A stretch of 64,000 nucleotides of DNA, from contig NZ_CP133148.1 in NCBI RefSeq assembly GCF_036488675.1, positions 4,151,001 through 4,215,000 of the forward strand, read 5' to 3'. Below are positions 54,878-64,000 of the stretch, one piece after another (position 1 is the first letter of the stretch; the number at the start of each line of letters is the position of its first letter). A model generated the notes under the pieces. The model ran no database searches. It saw nothing but the letters and a program-made list of their open reading frames with translations, and was not told the origin of the DNA. The position numbers and the translations under genes were made by a program. Source of the DNA: Sinorhizobium chiapasense. Its GTDB lineage: Bacteria; Pseudomonadota; Alphaproteobacteria; Rhizobiales; Rhizobiaceae.

Positions 54878-54983
54878 AGTCAAAGCCTCTTGAATGGCCG
54901 GACGAGCCGGCTCTTGCCGGTAAGCCGGCGGGTGGAAAGTTATCAAGCTTATGATGATTAGCCGGTCCCCATAATCATCTTGA

Positions 54984-56530
<1,547 letters not shown>

Positions 56531-56531
<1 letters not shown>

Positions 56532-57169
56532 TGACACTCACCATCGCCATCGACGGACCCGCAGCGGCCGGCAAGGGTACGCTCTCGCGCCGGATCGCCG
56601 AGGAATACGGTTTCCACCATCTCGATACGGGGCTCACCTATCGTGCGGCCGCCAAGGCGCTGCTCGATACCGGGCTACCGTTCGATGACGAGGCGGTGGC
56701 CGAAAAGATGGCGCGCGAGGTCGACCTGTCCGGTCTCGACCGCTCGGTGCTTTCCGCCCACCAGATCGGCGAGGCGGCGTCGAAGATCGCGGTGATGCCC
56801 GCCGTGCGCCGGGCACTGGTCGAGGCACAGCGCGCCTTTTCGCAAAAGGAGCCGGGAACCGTGCTCGACGGGCGCGATATCGGCACCGTTGTCTGCCCCG
56901 ACGCTGCCGTGAAGCTCTACGTCACGGCGTCGCCGGAAGTCAGGGCGAAGCGGCGTTTCGACGAGATCATCGCCGGCGGTGGCTCGGCCGATTACGACGC
57001 GATCTTCGAGGATGTGAAGAAGCGCGACGAGCGCGACATGGGCCGGGCCGACAGCCCGCTTCGCCCGGCGGCGGATGCACACTTGCTTGACACTTCGGAA
57101 ATGAGTATAGAGGCGGCATTCCAAGCGGCGAAGACGCTGATCGACGCGGCCTTGCGAGAGAAGATTTGA
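56531..57169 (+). CDS. cmk: Cytidylate kinase
   Basis: 212 residues. The start ATG shares its first base with the aroA stop (TAATG), so translation is coupled. P-loop [15 protein letters not shown], the NMP-binding [26 protein letters not shown] and the lid region [11 protein letters not shown] are all in place. It phosphorylates CMP and dCMP. The aroA-cmk-rpsA order is common in Proteobacteria. Confidence 0.96.
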
Positions 57170-57331
57170 AGAAAGCCATCATCGGCTCCTGCCGGATCGC
57201 CTTCTTTTAAAGCCTGAAATTCCGTCCACGCGCCGGATTGCCCTTCATATGGGGCGGACTGGGTTCAGGCCCGTTTAACGCTAACCCCCGGCGCATGTGC
57301 GTCTCTTCTTTGAGATGCATCAGGAGATTTT

Positions 57332-59038
57332 ATGTCTGCAACCAACCCCACCCGTGATGATTTCGCAGCGCTTCTCGAAGAGTCCTTCGCCAAGACGGAC
57401 CTCGCCGAAGGCTATGTCGCCAAGGGCGTCATCACCGCGATCGAAAAGGACGTCGCGATTGTCGACGTCGGTCTGAAGGTCGAAGGCCGTGTGCCGCTGA
57501 AGGAATTCGGCGCCAAGGCCAAGGACGGCTCGCTCAAGGTCGGCGACGAGGTCGAAGTCTATGTTGAGCGCATCGAAAACGCGCTCGGCGAAGCCGTTCT
57601 GTCGCGCGAAAAGGCTCGTCGCGAGGAAAGCTGGCAGCGCCTGGAAGTGAAGTTCGAAGCCGGCGAACGCGTCGAAGGCATCATCTTCAACCAGGTCAAG
57701 GGCGGCTTCACCGTCGATCTCGACGGCGCCGTAGCCTTCCTGCCGCGTTCGCAGGTCGACATCCGTCCGATCCGGGACGTCACCCCGCTGATGCACAACC
57801 CGCAGCCCTTCGAAATCCTCAAGATGGACAAGCGCCGCGGCAACATCGTCGTTTCGCGCCGCACGGTTCTGGAAGAGTCCCGCGCCGAGCAGCGTTCTGA
57901 AATCGTTCAGAACCTCGAGGAAGGCCAGGTTGTCGAGGGCGTCGTCAAGAACATCACCGATTACGGTGCGTTCGTCGACCTCGGCGGCATCGACGGCCTG
58001 CTGCACGTCACCGACATGGCATGGCGTCGCGTCAACCATCCGTCGGAGATCCTGAACATCGGCCAGCAGGTCAAGGTTCAGATCATCCGCATCAACCAGG
58101 AAACCCACCGCATCTCGCTCGGCATGAAGCAGCTCGAGTCCGATCCGTGGGATGGCATCGGTGCGAAGTATCCGGTCGGCAAGAAGATCTCCGGTACCGT
58201 CACGAACATCACCGACTACGGTGCATTCGTCGAGCTGGAGCCGGGCATCGAAGGCCTGATCCACATCTCCGAAATGTCCTGGACCAAGAAGAACGTTCAC
58301 CCCGGCAAGATCCTGTCCACCAGCCAGGAAGTCGACGTTGTCGTTCTCGAAGTCGATCCGACCAAGCGTCGTATCTCGCTCGGCCTCAAGCAGACGCTAG
58401 AGAACCCGTGGCAGGCCTTCGCGCATAGCCACCCGGCTGGCACCGAAGTCGAAGGCGAAGTCAAGAACAAGACCGAATTTGGTCTGTTCATTGGCCTCGA
58501 CGGCGATGTCGACGGCATGGTTCACCTCTCCGACCTCGACTGGAACCGTCCGGGCGAGCAGGTCATCGAAGAATACAACAAGGGCGATGTCGTCCGTGCT
58601 GTCGTTCTCGATGTGGACGTCGAGAAGGAGCGCATCTCGCTCGGCATCAAGCAGCTCGGCAAGGATTCTGTCGGTGAAGCTGCCGCTTCCGGCGAACTGC
58701 GCAAGAACGCCGTTGTTTCGGCTGAAGTCATCGCGATCAACGATGGTGGCATCGAAGTGAAGCTCGTGAACCACGAAGACATCACCTCGTTCATCCGTCG
58801 TGCGGACCTGTCGCGTGACCGTGACGAACAGCGTCCGGAGCGCTTCTCGGTTGGTCAGGTTGTTGACGCCCGCGTCACCAACTTCTCCAAGAAGGACCGC
58901 AAGATCCAGCTGTCGATCAAGGCCCTGGAAATCGCGGAAGAGAAGGAAGCCGTCGCTCAGTTCGGTTCGTCCGACTCCGGCGCTTCGCTCGGCGACATTC
59001 TTGGCGCTGCCCTGAAGAACCGCCAGACCAACGAATAA
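57332..59038 (+). CDS. rpsA: 30S ribosomal protein S1
   Basis: 568 residues with six S1 repeats; examples are GYVAKGVITAIEKDVAIVDV, GVVKNITDYGAFVDLGG, GTVTNITDYGAFVELEPG and GEVKNKTEFGLFIGLDGD. It binds mRNA on the small subunit. The ATG has CAGGAGATTT upstream. A 160-base gap to cmk and the terminator behind it suggest its own transcript as well as read-through from aroA-cmk. Confidence 0.98.
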   Translation: MSATNPTRDDFAALLEESFAKTDLAEGYVAKGVITAIEKDVAIVDVGLKVEGRVPLKEFGAKAKDGSLKVGDEVEVYVERIENALGEAVLSREKARREESWQRLEVKFEAGERVEGIIFNQVKGGFTVDLDGAVAFLPRSQVDIRPIRDVTPLMHNPQPFEILKMDKRRGNIVVSRRTVLEESRAEQRSEIVQNLEEGQVVEGVVKNITDYGAFVDLGGIDGLLHVTDMAWRRVNHPSEILNIGQQVKVQIIRINQETHRISLGMKQLESDPWDGIGAKYPVGKKISGTVTNITDYGAFVELEPGIEGLIHISEMSWTKKNVHPGKILSTSQEVDVVVLEVDPTKRRISLGLKQTLENPWQAFAHSHPAGTEVEGEVKNKTEFGLFIGLDGDVDGMVHLSDLDWNRPGEQVIEEYNKGDVVRAVVLDVDVEKERISLGIKQLGKDSVGEAAASGELRKNAVVSAEVIAINDGGIEVKLVNHEDITSFIRRADLSRDRDEQRPERFSVGQVVDARVTNFSKKDRKIQLSIKALEIAEEKEAVAQFGSSDSGASLGDILGAALKNRQTNE

Positions 59039-59061
59039 TCGTTGGTGAATTTGAAATAACG

Positions 59062-59095
59062 AGCCCGCGGAGAGCGATCTCCGCGGGCTTTTTCG
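59062..59095 (+). terminator. Intrinsic terminator after rpsA
   Basis: AGCCCGCGGAGA (59062-59073) pairs perfectly with TCTCCGCGGGCT (59078-59089) around GCGA, followed by TTTTCG. Confidence 0.93.
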
Positions 59096-59119
59096 TTGAG
59101 TGGGACGTGCGAGGGCCGG

Positions 59120-60766
59120 TCAGCCAAGACCGCCGAGCTTTCTGTAGAGATCATAGGCATCGATGGCGCCGGGCTCGTCGCTCTTCTCTTCCATTTCGCC
59201 GTTGGAGGATTCCCTCGCTGGCGTTTCGCGATCGCCTTCGTCGCTCTTTGCGTCTGCTCCAGCATCGCTGTCCCCGTCGCCAGTCCACTCCTGCGGGTCG
59301 GGCTTCTCTATAACGTCTTCGGCCTCCGTCTTGGCCGGGGGGTAGGGAACGAGGGCGAATGGTATCGCCTCGCGGGGAAGCCCGTTTTCGACGAGACGGG
59401 TGATCATCTGCTGCATCGTCGGATCGTCGACGGCGTTCGACGCCTTCGCTTGGTTCCCCGGGCGCAGCGCCGCCGTCTTATCCGGCTCGTCGCCGGATCC
59501 CGGGCCGCTCATCGGAGAGGCCCCGGTCGCCTCGTTCCTGGGGCGCATGAACGGCGAACGTTCCGCCGCATCGCTTTCCGGCGGTGCCGCCGGCACCCGC
59601 AGTCCCGTCTCACCGGCCGTCGGTTCCGCCAGGTTTCCGCCTTCGCCCAAAATTTCGGGAAGGGCGAGGCCCTCACGGACAAATGCTTTTACGGCCTCGG
59701 CAGAAAAACGTGCGGCCTGACCGCTGGGCTCTCCGCGTGCACCAGCAGGTCGCGTGCCGTGTCCGTCGCCTTCCATATCGGGCGTGGGGCGGCCATAGGT
59801 GCCATCCGCATCGAGCCCGTCGTCATCAACCGCTTCGGCAGTCCCGCGTTCGAGCAAGGCCGTCTCCGTGTCGGTTGCCGCCGCTTCGGCGTCTTCCGGC
59901 ACGGCGGGAAGGGCCGGCGGAGAGGCGTCGAGACCTTCCGCTTCGCCAGCAAAATAGGCGGTCCCGGCGGCGTCAATGCCGGGATCGACCACTTCGCCTT
60001 CGGCCTGCGTTTGTGAAAGCGCCGCATCGGTCTCAGCTACTTCACCCTGCGTTCCGCCGCCAGCAACCGATGCTGCTGTCTCCATGTCCGCGCGGGCCGG
60101 AACGTGGACCCGCCGTGTACCCGCGTCCGAGGTCCTTGCGGTATCCGACCTCCTGGCGTCCTTCGGCACCTCGTCCGGCGCTTCTTCAAACATCGCCTCG
60201 GCCGGATCGCCCTCTTCGTCTGCGCCGAAGGTTTTCTTCAGAATCGATTGAAGCAGCGCGACCTCGCTTGATGCAGAAGCCTTTATCGCGGCGAACTGAG
60301 GCGGTGCGGCCGTCTGTACCGGCAGATTGCGGATCGCTTCCTTGGGCTGAGATTGAGGAAGTCCCGCATTACCTCCCGCTGGTGCGGTTCTTTCGCTATT
60401 ACCGGACGGCATGGCGGTCAGCACGGCGAGGCGCTGTGCGAGGCTGCGTCCGCCGAGTTGCCGCTCCAGGAGCAGACGCTCCGGCATCGGCATGGACTGA
60501 AGGAAACCGATCAGCCGCTTGACGAAATCACGGCCGCTTTCCTGCGGCAAGGGCGGAAACTTGAGAATGCGCGCAAGATCCTCCATCAGCCGCACCAGCG
60601 CGTCCTTGGAAAGAACCTCCTTGCCGGAGAGATGACGGCTGAGCGCGTCGAGGATTTTCTGGATCGCCTCGGCGCGCTGACCTGATGGAAGGGCCGCATG
60701 GCGGATCGGCGACGTGGTTTCGCCGATTGGCCCGGCCGCGTTCCTGGTCGTGAGAATGGGCAGCAT
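59120..60766 (-). CDS. Large acidic low-complexity protein, unknown function
   Basis: 548 residues from the ATG at 60766; starts further upstream (to 60934) are possible but add basic, unpatterned sequence. The first 120 residues form helices (ALSRHLSGKEVLSKDALVRL, FLQSMPMPERLLLERQLGGR). The middle 300 residues are low-complexity Ala/Glu/Asp/Gly/Pro. The last 90 are a helix ending in NGLPREAIPFALVPYPP and a charged tail DAYDLYRKLGGLG. No signal peptide or membrane segment. The head-linker-tail shape recalls scaffold or flagellar hook-length-like proteins, but there is no motif to support that. It converges on rpsA. Confidence 0.55.
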   Translation of the reverse strand: MLPILTTRNAAGPIGETTSPIRHAALPSGQRAEAIQKILDALSRHLSGKEVLSKDALVRLMEDLARILKFPPLPQESGRDFVKRLIGFLQSMPMPERLLLERQLGGRSLAQRLAVLTAMPSGNSERTAPAGGNAGLPQSQPKEAIRNLPVQTAAPPQFAAIKASASSEVALLQSILKKTFGADEEGDPAEAMFEEAPDEVPKDARRSDTARTSDAGTRRVHVPARADMETAASVAGGGTQGEVAETDAALSQTQAEGEVVDPGIDAAGTAYFAGEAEGLDASPPALPAVPEDAEAAATDTETALLERGTAEAVDDDGLDADGTYGRPTPDMEGDGHGTRPAGARGEPSGQAARFSAEAVKAFVREGLALPEILGEGGNLAEPTAGETGLRVPAAPPESDAAERSPFMRPRNEATGASPMSGPGSGDEPDKTAALRPGNQAKASNAVDDPTMQQMITRLVENGLPREAIPFALVPYPPAKTEAEDVIEKPDPQEWTGDGDSDAGADAKSDEGDRETPARESSNGEMEEKSDEPGAIDAYDLYRKLGGLG

Positions 60767-60933
60767 TCCGGTTTCCACTTCGCTAGCAGCAACGTCCCCG
60801 GCGTCCTCGCAACACTGCGAGTAAAACTCGGCGCAAGGCCCCGAGCGGCGTCGGATCTCCATGATTGCTGTCGGAGAGCGCTTCATGCGCGCAACGGCCG
60901 TGGGCCGAGCCAACCACGGCCTGGCCGCGGACA

Positions 60934-61143
60934 CTTACAGCGCCGCGCGTCTACTGCATGTCTCCTTAAAATCGACCTCGATTTAAGGACAAAGACATGC
61001 AGCAATTCAAAGTGCTACAGCGACCTTTGCGCGTCTGATAAGACGCGCGGCGCTGTAGTCGGTCGCGCGAGGGGACGCTGTAACGCTCTGATCCTCTGCG
61101 TGTTTATCCTCAAATCGTTGAGGTTTAAGGAAACATGCAGTAG
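60934..61143. repeat. Cluster of palindromic intergenic repeats (partial, full, partial)
   Basis: A truncated copy in plus orientation (TTACAGCGCCGCGCGTC, 60935-60951) is joined at once to a full copy in reverse (60951-61058, CTACTGCATG to GCGCTGTAG), followed by a remnant with TCAAATCG ... TTTAAGGAAACATGCAGTAG ending at 61142. It looks like insertion of one copy into another. Confidence 0.8.
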
Positions 61144-61256
61144 GGCATGATCGTTAAGGGTAGGCTAAAGAAGTTTATGAAATCTTAACCATACCGCAGG
61201 CCCGGCAGAGACCTTGCCGCCACTTGCGCGACGGCCATTCCCGGTCCATCCTGCCC

Positions 61257-61359
61257 CTATAGCGCCGCGCGCCCTATCAGACGCGCAAAGGACGCTGTAG
61301 CACTTCGAATTGCTGCGTGTTTCCTTAAACCGGATACGATTTAAGGAAACATGCAGTAG
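61257..61359 (+). repeat. Palindromic intergenic repeat, copy 8
   Basis: Plus orientation: TATAGCGCCGCGCGCCC ... GACGCTGTAGCACTTCG ... TTTCCTTAAACCGG/ACGATTTAAGGAAACATGCAGTAG. It ends 18 bases before the next gene start. Confidence 0.85.
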
Positions 61360-61376
61360 CCTTCACGGAGCTGCCG

Positions 61377-61706
61377 ATGACATTCCGCCTGCCGCAGTCG
61401 CTGAACCGCTTCGATACCAGAAGCGGCGTGAACGTGCTCGAATATGAGCTGATGGCGGAGCGTGCGGACGCGCTTGGCCGCCACGGCTTGAAGGTGGAAA
61501 GGGCGATCGCAGCGCTGGACAAGTTCGACAGCGGCAAGGACGGGCCGGCTGTCCGCGAGCGGCTGCTCGACGAGGCGGCGGATGCCGTCTGGGCCTTCCT
61601 CATCCAGCGCGAGATATGCGGCCTGCGCGACAGTCGCGACGCGGTGCGCCGCTACGGCATTCCAAAGGAGGTCATGGCCCGCCTCGGAATCGTCAGAAAG
61701 CGATAG
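61377..61706 (+). CDS. Small conserved rhizobial protein (DUF6665-like)
   Basis: 109 residues. SGVNVLEYELMAERADALGR at the start and EAADAVWAFLIQREICGLRD with KEVMARLGI at the end match what I recall of DUF6665, a small alphaproteobacterial family of unknown function; the family name is from memory. It is helical and soluble, with no cysteine pattern. It is preceded by a palindromic repeat, and its 3' 116 bases occur again in damaged form at 62951-63068. Confidence 0.65.
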   Translation: MTFRLPQSLNRFDTRSGVNVLEYELMAERADALGRHGLKVERAIAALDKFDSGKDGPAVRERLLDEAADAVWAFLIQREICGLRDSRDAVRRYGIPKEVMARLGIVRKR

Positions 61707-61738
61707 TCAGCAATTCAAAAGACGCCGGAGCGCAGGGG

Positions 61739-62782
61739 TCATTGTGATCCAGCCAGCTTGCGCCTGATAAAGTCGTAGATGCCGTCTTCGTCAACGTGAA
61801 GAACGAACAGATCGCGGGCCTCGGCAGCCTGTTGGTCGGTCTGTTTTTCGCCGTTCTCATGGAGCGCAGCCATGAGGCTCGCCTCTTCCTTTGTGATACC
61901 GGCATTGTCGCGCGCGCTGTCTTGGCTTTGCGAGGTGTCCTGGTCGCCGTCATCGTTCTGCGCCTGCGTTTCCGCGACCTCGGCGCCGGCGGCAAGCACC
62001 GTCAGCATCTCGGCGGCGTCGACGCCTTCGCCATCGGGCGGCATTTTCCCGGCGTCTATATCGGAGGCAACCTCGTTCCGCTTTCTTACGGCCTCATGCA
62101 GTTCCTTGACATCGTCGAGCTTGTCATTCGCCTCGAGCGCACGAATCGTCTTCTCGCGCTCAGCGCGGGTTTCCTTGTCCTCGACGCGCGTCGGATCGCT
62201 CTCAGTCCGCTCGAGTTTCAGTTCCTCGAGCGATTTCGGATTGGCGGCATCCTCCAGCCGTTGCAGCACTTTTGCCGTTTCGATCGCATTCAGCCCGCCA
62301 TCTTGCGTCTTGGTTTGCAGCGCCGCCTCGAGCTTGTCGTCTTCCGTGCCATAGGGATTCTTGATCGCGGCCAGGACTTCCGAGAGCGAAAGGTCGAGTG
62401 TGTCGAGGCCAAGCGTCTTCTCGATTACGCGGATTTGCTCGGGCTCAAGACCGGAAAGCGCCTCTTCGAGCTGACGCCCATAGGCATAGGCCGATTGGCC
62501 ATCGGCTCGCTCCAGACCGACGAGTTCGCCGAGCTTGCCGATCAGTTCGAGCTTGAGCTCGGTGACGTCGACCACGGCGCGATTGAAGAAGTGGTTGTTG
62601 ATCTTGTCGTTGGCGGCCTTCTGCGCCTCGTCCGACTTGATCCGCGCCTTGAGGATCTTGTCCTCCTTGGTCGCTTTCGCCTTTTCCTCTTCCTCCGCGC
62701 GGCGCTTTTCGATGTCCTCGATGATCGAGCCCACGAGGGTGGTCGAGACGGTCGCGCTTGCCTGCTGGGTCGGAAGCAGCAT
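61739..62782 (-). CDS. Charged helical protein, unknown function
   Basis: 347 residues, no signal peptide or membrane segment. The N-terminus holds a Glu/Lys-rich coiled coil (EKRRAEEEEKAKATKEDKIL), then helices with regular leucines (LGLDTLDLSLSEVLAAIKNP, ETAKVLQRLEDAANPKSLEEL). It ends with a polar Gln/Asp/Ser linker and a compact tail FVLHVDEDGIYDFIRRKLAG. I do not recognise it. It lies between a gene and that gene's partial duplicate on the other strand. Confidence 0.55.
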   Translation of the reverse strand: MLLPTQQASATVSTTLVGSIIEDIEKRRAEEEEKAKATKEDKILKARIKSDEAQKAANDKINNHFFNRAVVDVTELKLELIGKLGELVGLERADGQSAYAYGRQLEEALSGLEPEQIRVIEKTLGLDTLDLSLSEVLAAIKNPYGTEDDKLEAALQTKTQDGGLNAIETAKVLQRLEDAANPKSLEELKLERTESDPTRVEDKETRAEREKTIRALEANDKLDDVKELHEAVRKRNEVASDIDAGKMPPDGEGVDAAEMLTVLAAGAEVAETQAQNDDGDQDTSQSQDSARDNAGITKEEASLMAALHENGEKQTDQQAAEARDLFVLHVDEDGIYDFIRRKLAGSQ

Positions 62783-62950
62783 CGTTTCAATCCGCCATCT
62801 GATTGTACCGGTTTGAAACGATAGGTGGCCGAGGTTAACTGCGCCTTAATGATGCTGGCCGAGACCGGGGCTGCCGAAGGCACGGCGAAGATCTTCGCCG
62901 TGTCTTGCAAGCTGAGCCTTTACCGATAGGGCGAATAGCAGGCCCTGTCC

Positions 62951-63068
62951 GGGCCTTCCTGATACAGCGCGAGAGATATGCGGCCTGCGCGACAGTCGCG
63001 ACGCGGTGCGCCGCTACCGCAGTGCGAAGGAGGTCATGGCCCGTCTTGGGATTTCCGGAAAGCGATAG
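62951..63068 (+). pseudogene. Broken partial copy of the 61377-61706 gene
   Basis: 118 bases that match 61591-61706 almost base for base (GGGCCTTCCT to AAGCGATAG) with scattered changes and an extra GA in GAGAGATATG, which shifts the frame. After the shift it reads ICGLRDSRDAVRRYRSAKEV with MARLGISGKR and a stop. The region upstream (62783-62950) has no similarity to the parent's 5' part and no start. Confidence 0.85.
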
Positions 63069-63172
63069 GCCCGCATTTCCGCGACGCCCGACGCGGCAGT
63101 CTGCCCAGTCGCAGCTTCAAGAATCAAGGAGGCCCGGCGGATGCAGCCGCCGCGCCTCGTTCGAGCGGGCCC

Positions 63173-63616
63173 TTACCAGCCCCCATAGTATCCGGGTCGG
63201 TAATACCGATGTCCGTAGTAGCCGGGGCGATAGTAGCCGTACGGGGCACCGTAATACCGGTGTGGATAGTAACCGGGATAATAGCCTGGGCCGTAATAGC
63301 GGGTCCCGTAATAATACCGGTTCCCGTAGTAGTAGCGACCTGGAAAGTAACCGACGCCGGGCCCGAAATAGAAGGCGATGCCGGCCCGGCGATAGCCGGG
63401 AGAGTAACCCGGCCAGCCACCGTAGTAGCCGCCGCGCCAGCGCGGATAATAACCCCGACGATAATATCCACGGTGGGTCACGTTCTGGACATCCGCGGGG
63501 GCCTTCATCTCTATATCGAGCGCCGGACGCGGCATGGCCTGGACAGGCGCGACAGGGGGAATCATGGAGGCGGCCGCCAGCGCGCAGCTCATAACGAAAT
63601 TCCGAAATCCCGTCAT
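63173..63616 (-). CDS. Gly/Tyr-rich exported protein
   Basis: 147 residues from the ATG at 63616; the frame to 63778 is longer but lacks support. A signal peptide (FVMSCALAAASMIPPVAPVQA) is followed by a short linker and about 95 residues of tyrosine, glycine, proline and arginine repeats (units like YYGPGYYPGYYPHRYYGAPYG), with a blocky pattern of GYY/RYY/PGY. Such proteins are secreted or envelope-bound and probably unstructured; their role is unknown. Confidence 0.75.
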   Translation of the reverse strand: MTGFRNFVMSCALAAASMIPPVAPVQAMPRPALDIEMKAPADVQNVTHRGYYRRGYYPRWRGGYYGGWPGYSPGYRRAGIAFYFGPGVGYFPGRYYYGNRYYYGTRYYGPGYYPGYYPHRYYGAPYGYYRPGYYGHRYYRPGYYGGW

Positions 63617-63953
63617 TTTTTCCTCACTTTCCGAAAGACGTGCTTTCCGGTTTGTCCCTGCTCCATAAACTTTTGTTTTGGTTGGTTGTTCCATGACGTC
63701 GGGTCGCGCGCACGCGTGCTCATCCGCCGGACTTCCGCGCCGATCAGCCGTCGGAGGAAGCATGCGCCTCTCCGGCACTCATGTCACTGGAATTCGTGCC
63801 CTATTTTTGCGGGTTGGGAATGCTCCAACCGGACCGGCGGAAGGCGGGCACGACGAAGCGGCGACACTCCCCGGAGCTTTTTCGTGATCCGACACGAAAA
63901 CTTCAAAATGCCTGTTGACACTTCGGTCCCGGCCTTTTACATGCCGGTCCGTC
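63617..63953 (+). promoter_or_regulatory. Intergenic region with tRNA-Leu promoter
   Basis: About 340 bases without a gene. A promoter for the tRNA is seen at the right end: TTGACA (63915-63920), 17 bases, then TACATG (63938-63943), with a start expected 10 bases later at about 63950. The rest shows no coding or structural signal. Confidence 0.6.
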
Positions 63954-64000
63954 GCCCAGATGGCGGAATTGGTAGACGCGCAGGTTTCAGGTACCTGTGC
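63954..64000 (+). tRNA. tRNA-Leu (CAG), 3' part outside window
   Basis: Starts GCCCAGATGGCGGAATTGGT, the tRNA-Leu acceptor and D-arm pattern, and reaches the anticodon arm GCAGGTTTCAGGTACCTGTGC with anticodon CAG. The variable and T arms lie beyond the right edge. Confidence 0.93.

Noticed and set aside
62905..63594. Rightward open frame of 229 codons opposite the Gly/Tyr-rich gene
   Set aside because: Its first part is the frameshifted duplicate fragment, and the rest is the complement of a repetitive gene with a good signal peptide.

Overview
The window reads as chromosome of an alphaproteobacterium of the Ensifer/Sinorhizobium group. Three things point there: the order of the core genes (cycM, kdsB, pheA, then ffs-dnaX-ybaB-recR, rimP-nusA-ylxR-infB-rbfA-truB, rpsO-pnp, fabA-fabB-fabI, irr, aroA-cmk-rpsA); three copies of a RIME-like two-palindrome element; and many copies of a second palindromic intergenic repeat known to me from Sinorhizobium. 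A species cannot be assigned from the sequence alone.

Positions 1-7.8 kb are the right part of an integrated element. A P4-type tyrosine integrase sits at its chromosomal edge. Behind it, in one leftward block, lie an unrecognised protein, an AlpA-like DNA-binding protein, a zinc-finger protein, a small unknown, a zinc-ribbon/Toprim primase-like protein and a DUF3987 ATPase-like protein. Further left are small membrane, lipoprotein and unknown genes on the other strand. The left end of the element is outside the window. No tRNA-type attachment site is visible beside the integrase.

Positions 8.3-20 kb form an accessory-looking chromosomal block: a GltS glutamate:sodium symporter, two HdeD-family membrane proteins on either side of an RND efflux pair, and arginine deiminase with two tandem ArcD-type antiporters. 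All of these families have links to acid resistance in enteric bacteria, so the block resembles a convergent acid-fitness cluster. arcB and arcC are absent from it.

Positions 20-34.6 kb hold small regulators and stress genes (an ArsR/SRPBCC pair, a BON protein, an AEC transporter), cycM, kdsB, pheA, a 45-residue DUF1127 gene with its own terminator, a frameshifted YafY-type regulator, nudC with a HIT protein, and the SRP RNA gene directly ahead of dnaX-ybaB-recR. A lytic transglycosylase and an MFS exporter follow.

Positions 34.7-48.4 kb are the transcription/translation block. rimP has a good promoter and an early intrinsic terminator in its leader. nusA, ylxR and infB follow, with a strong terminator and a RIME after infB, then rbfA, truB, an HWE-type sensor kinase, rpsO, pnp (with a leader hairpin) and an RsmC-like methyltransferase. 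Positions 48.5-59.1 kb carry unsaturated fatty acid synthesis (fabA-fabB-fabI), irr, a TRIC-like channel, a DUF218 protein, tRNA-Ala, an acidic FYDLN protein, aroA of the CP4-like class II type, cmk and rpsA.

Positions 59.1-64 kb are mostly unrecognised rhizobial genes: a long low-complexity protein, a small conserved protein whose 3' end is duplicated 1.3 kb away as a broken copy, a charged helical protein and a Gly/Tyr-rich exported protein, with clustered palindromic repeats. A tRNA-Leu is cut by the right edge.
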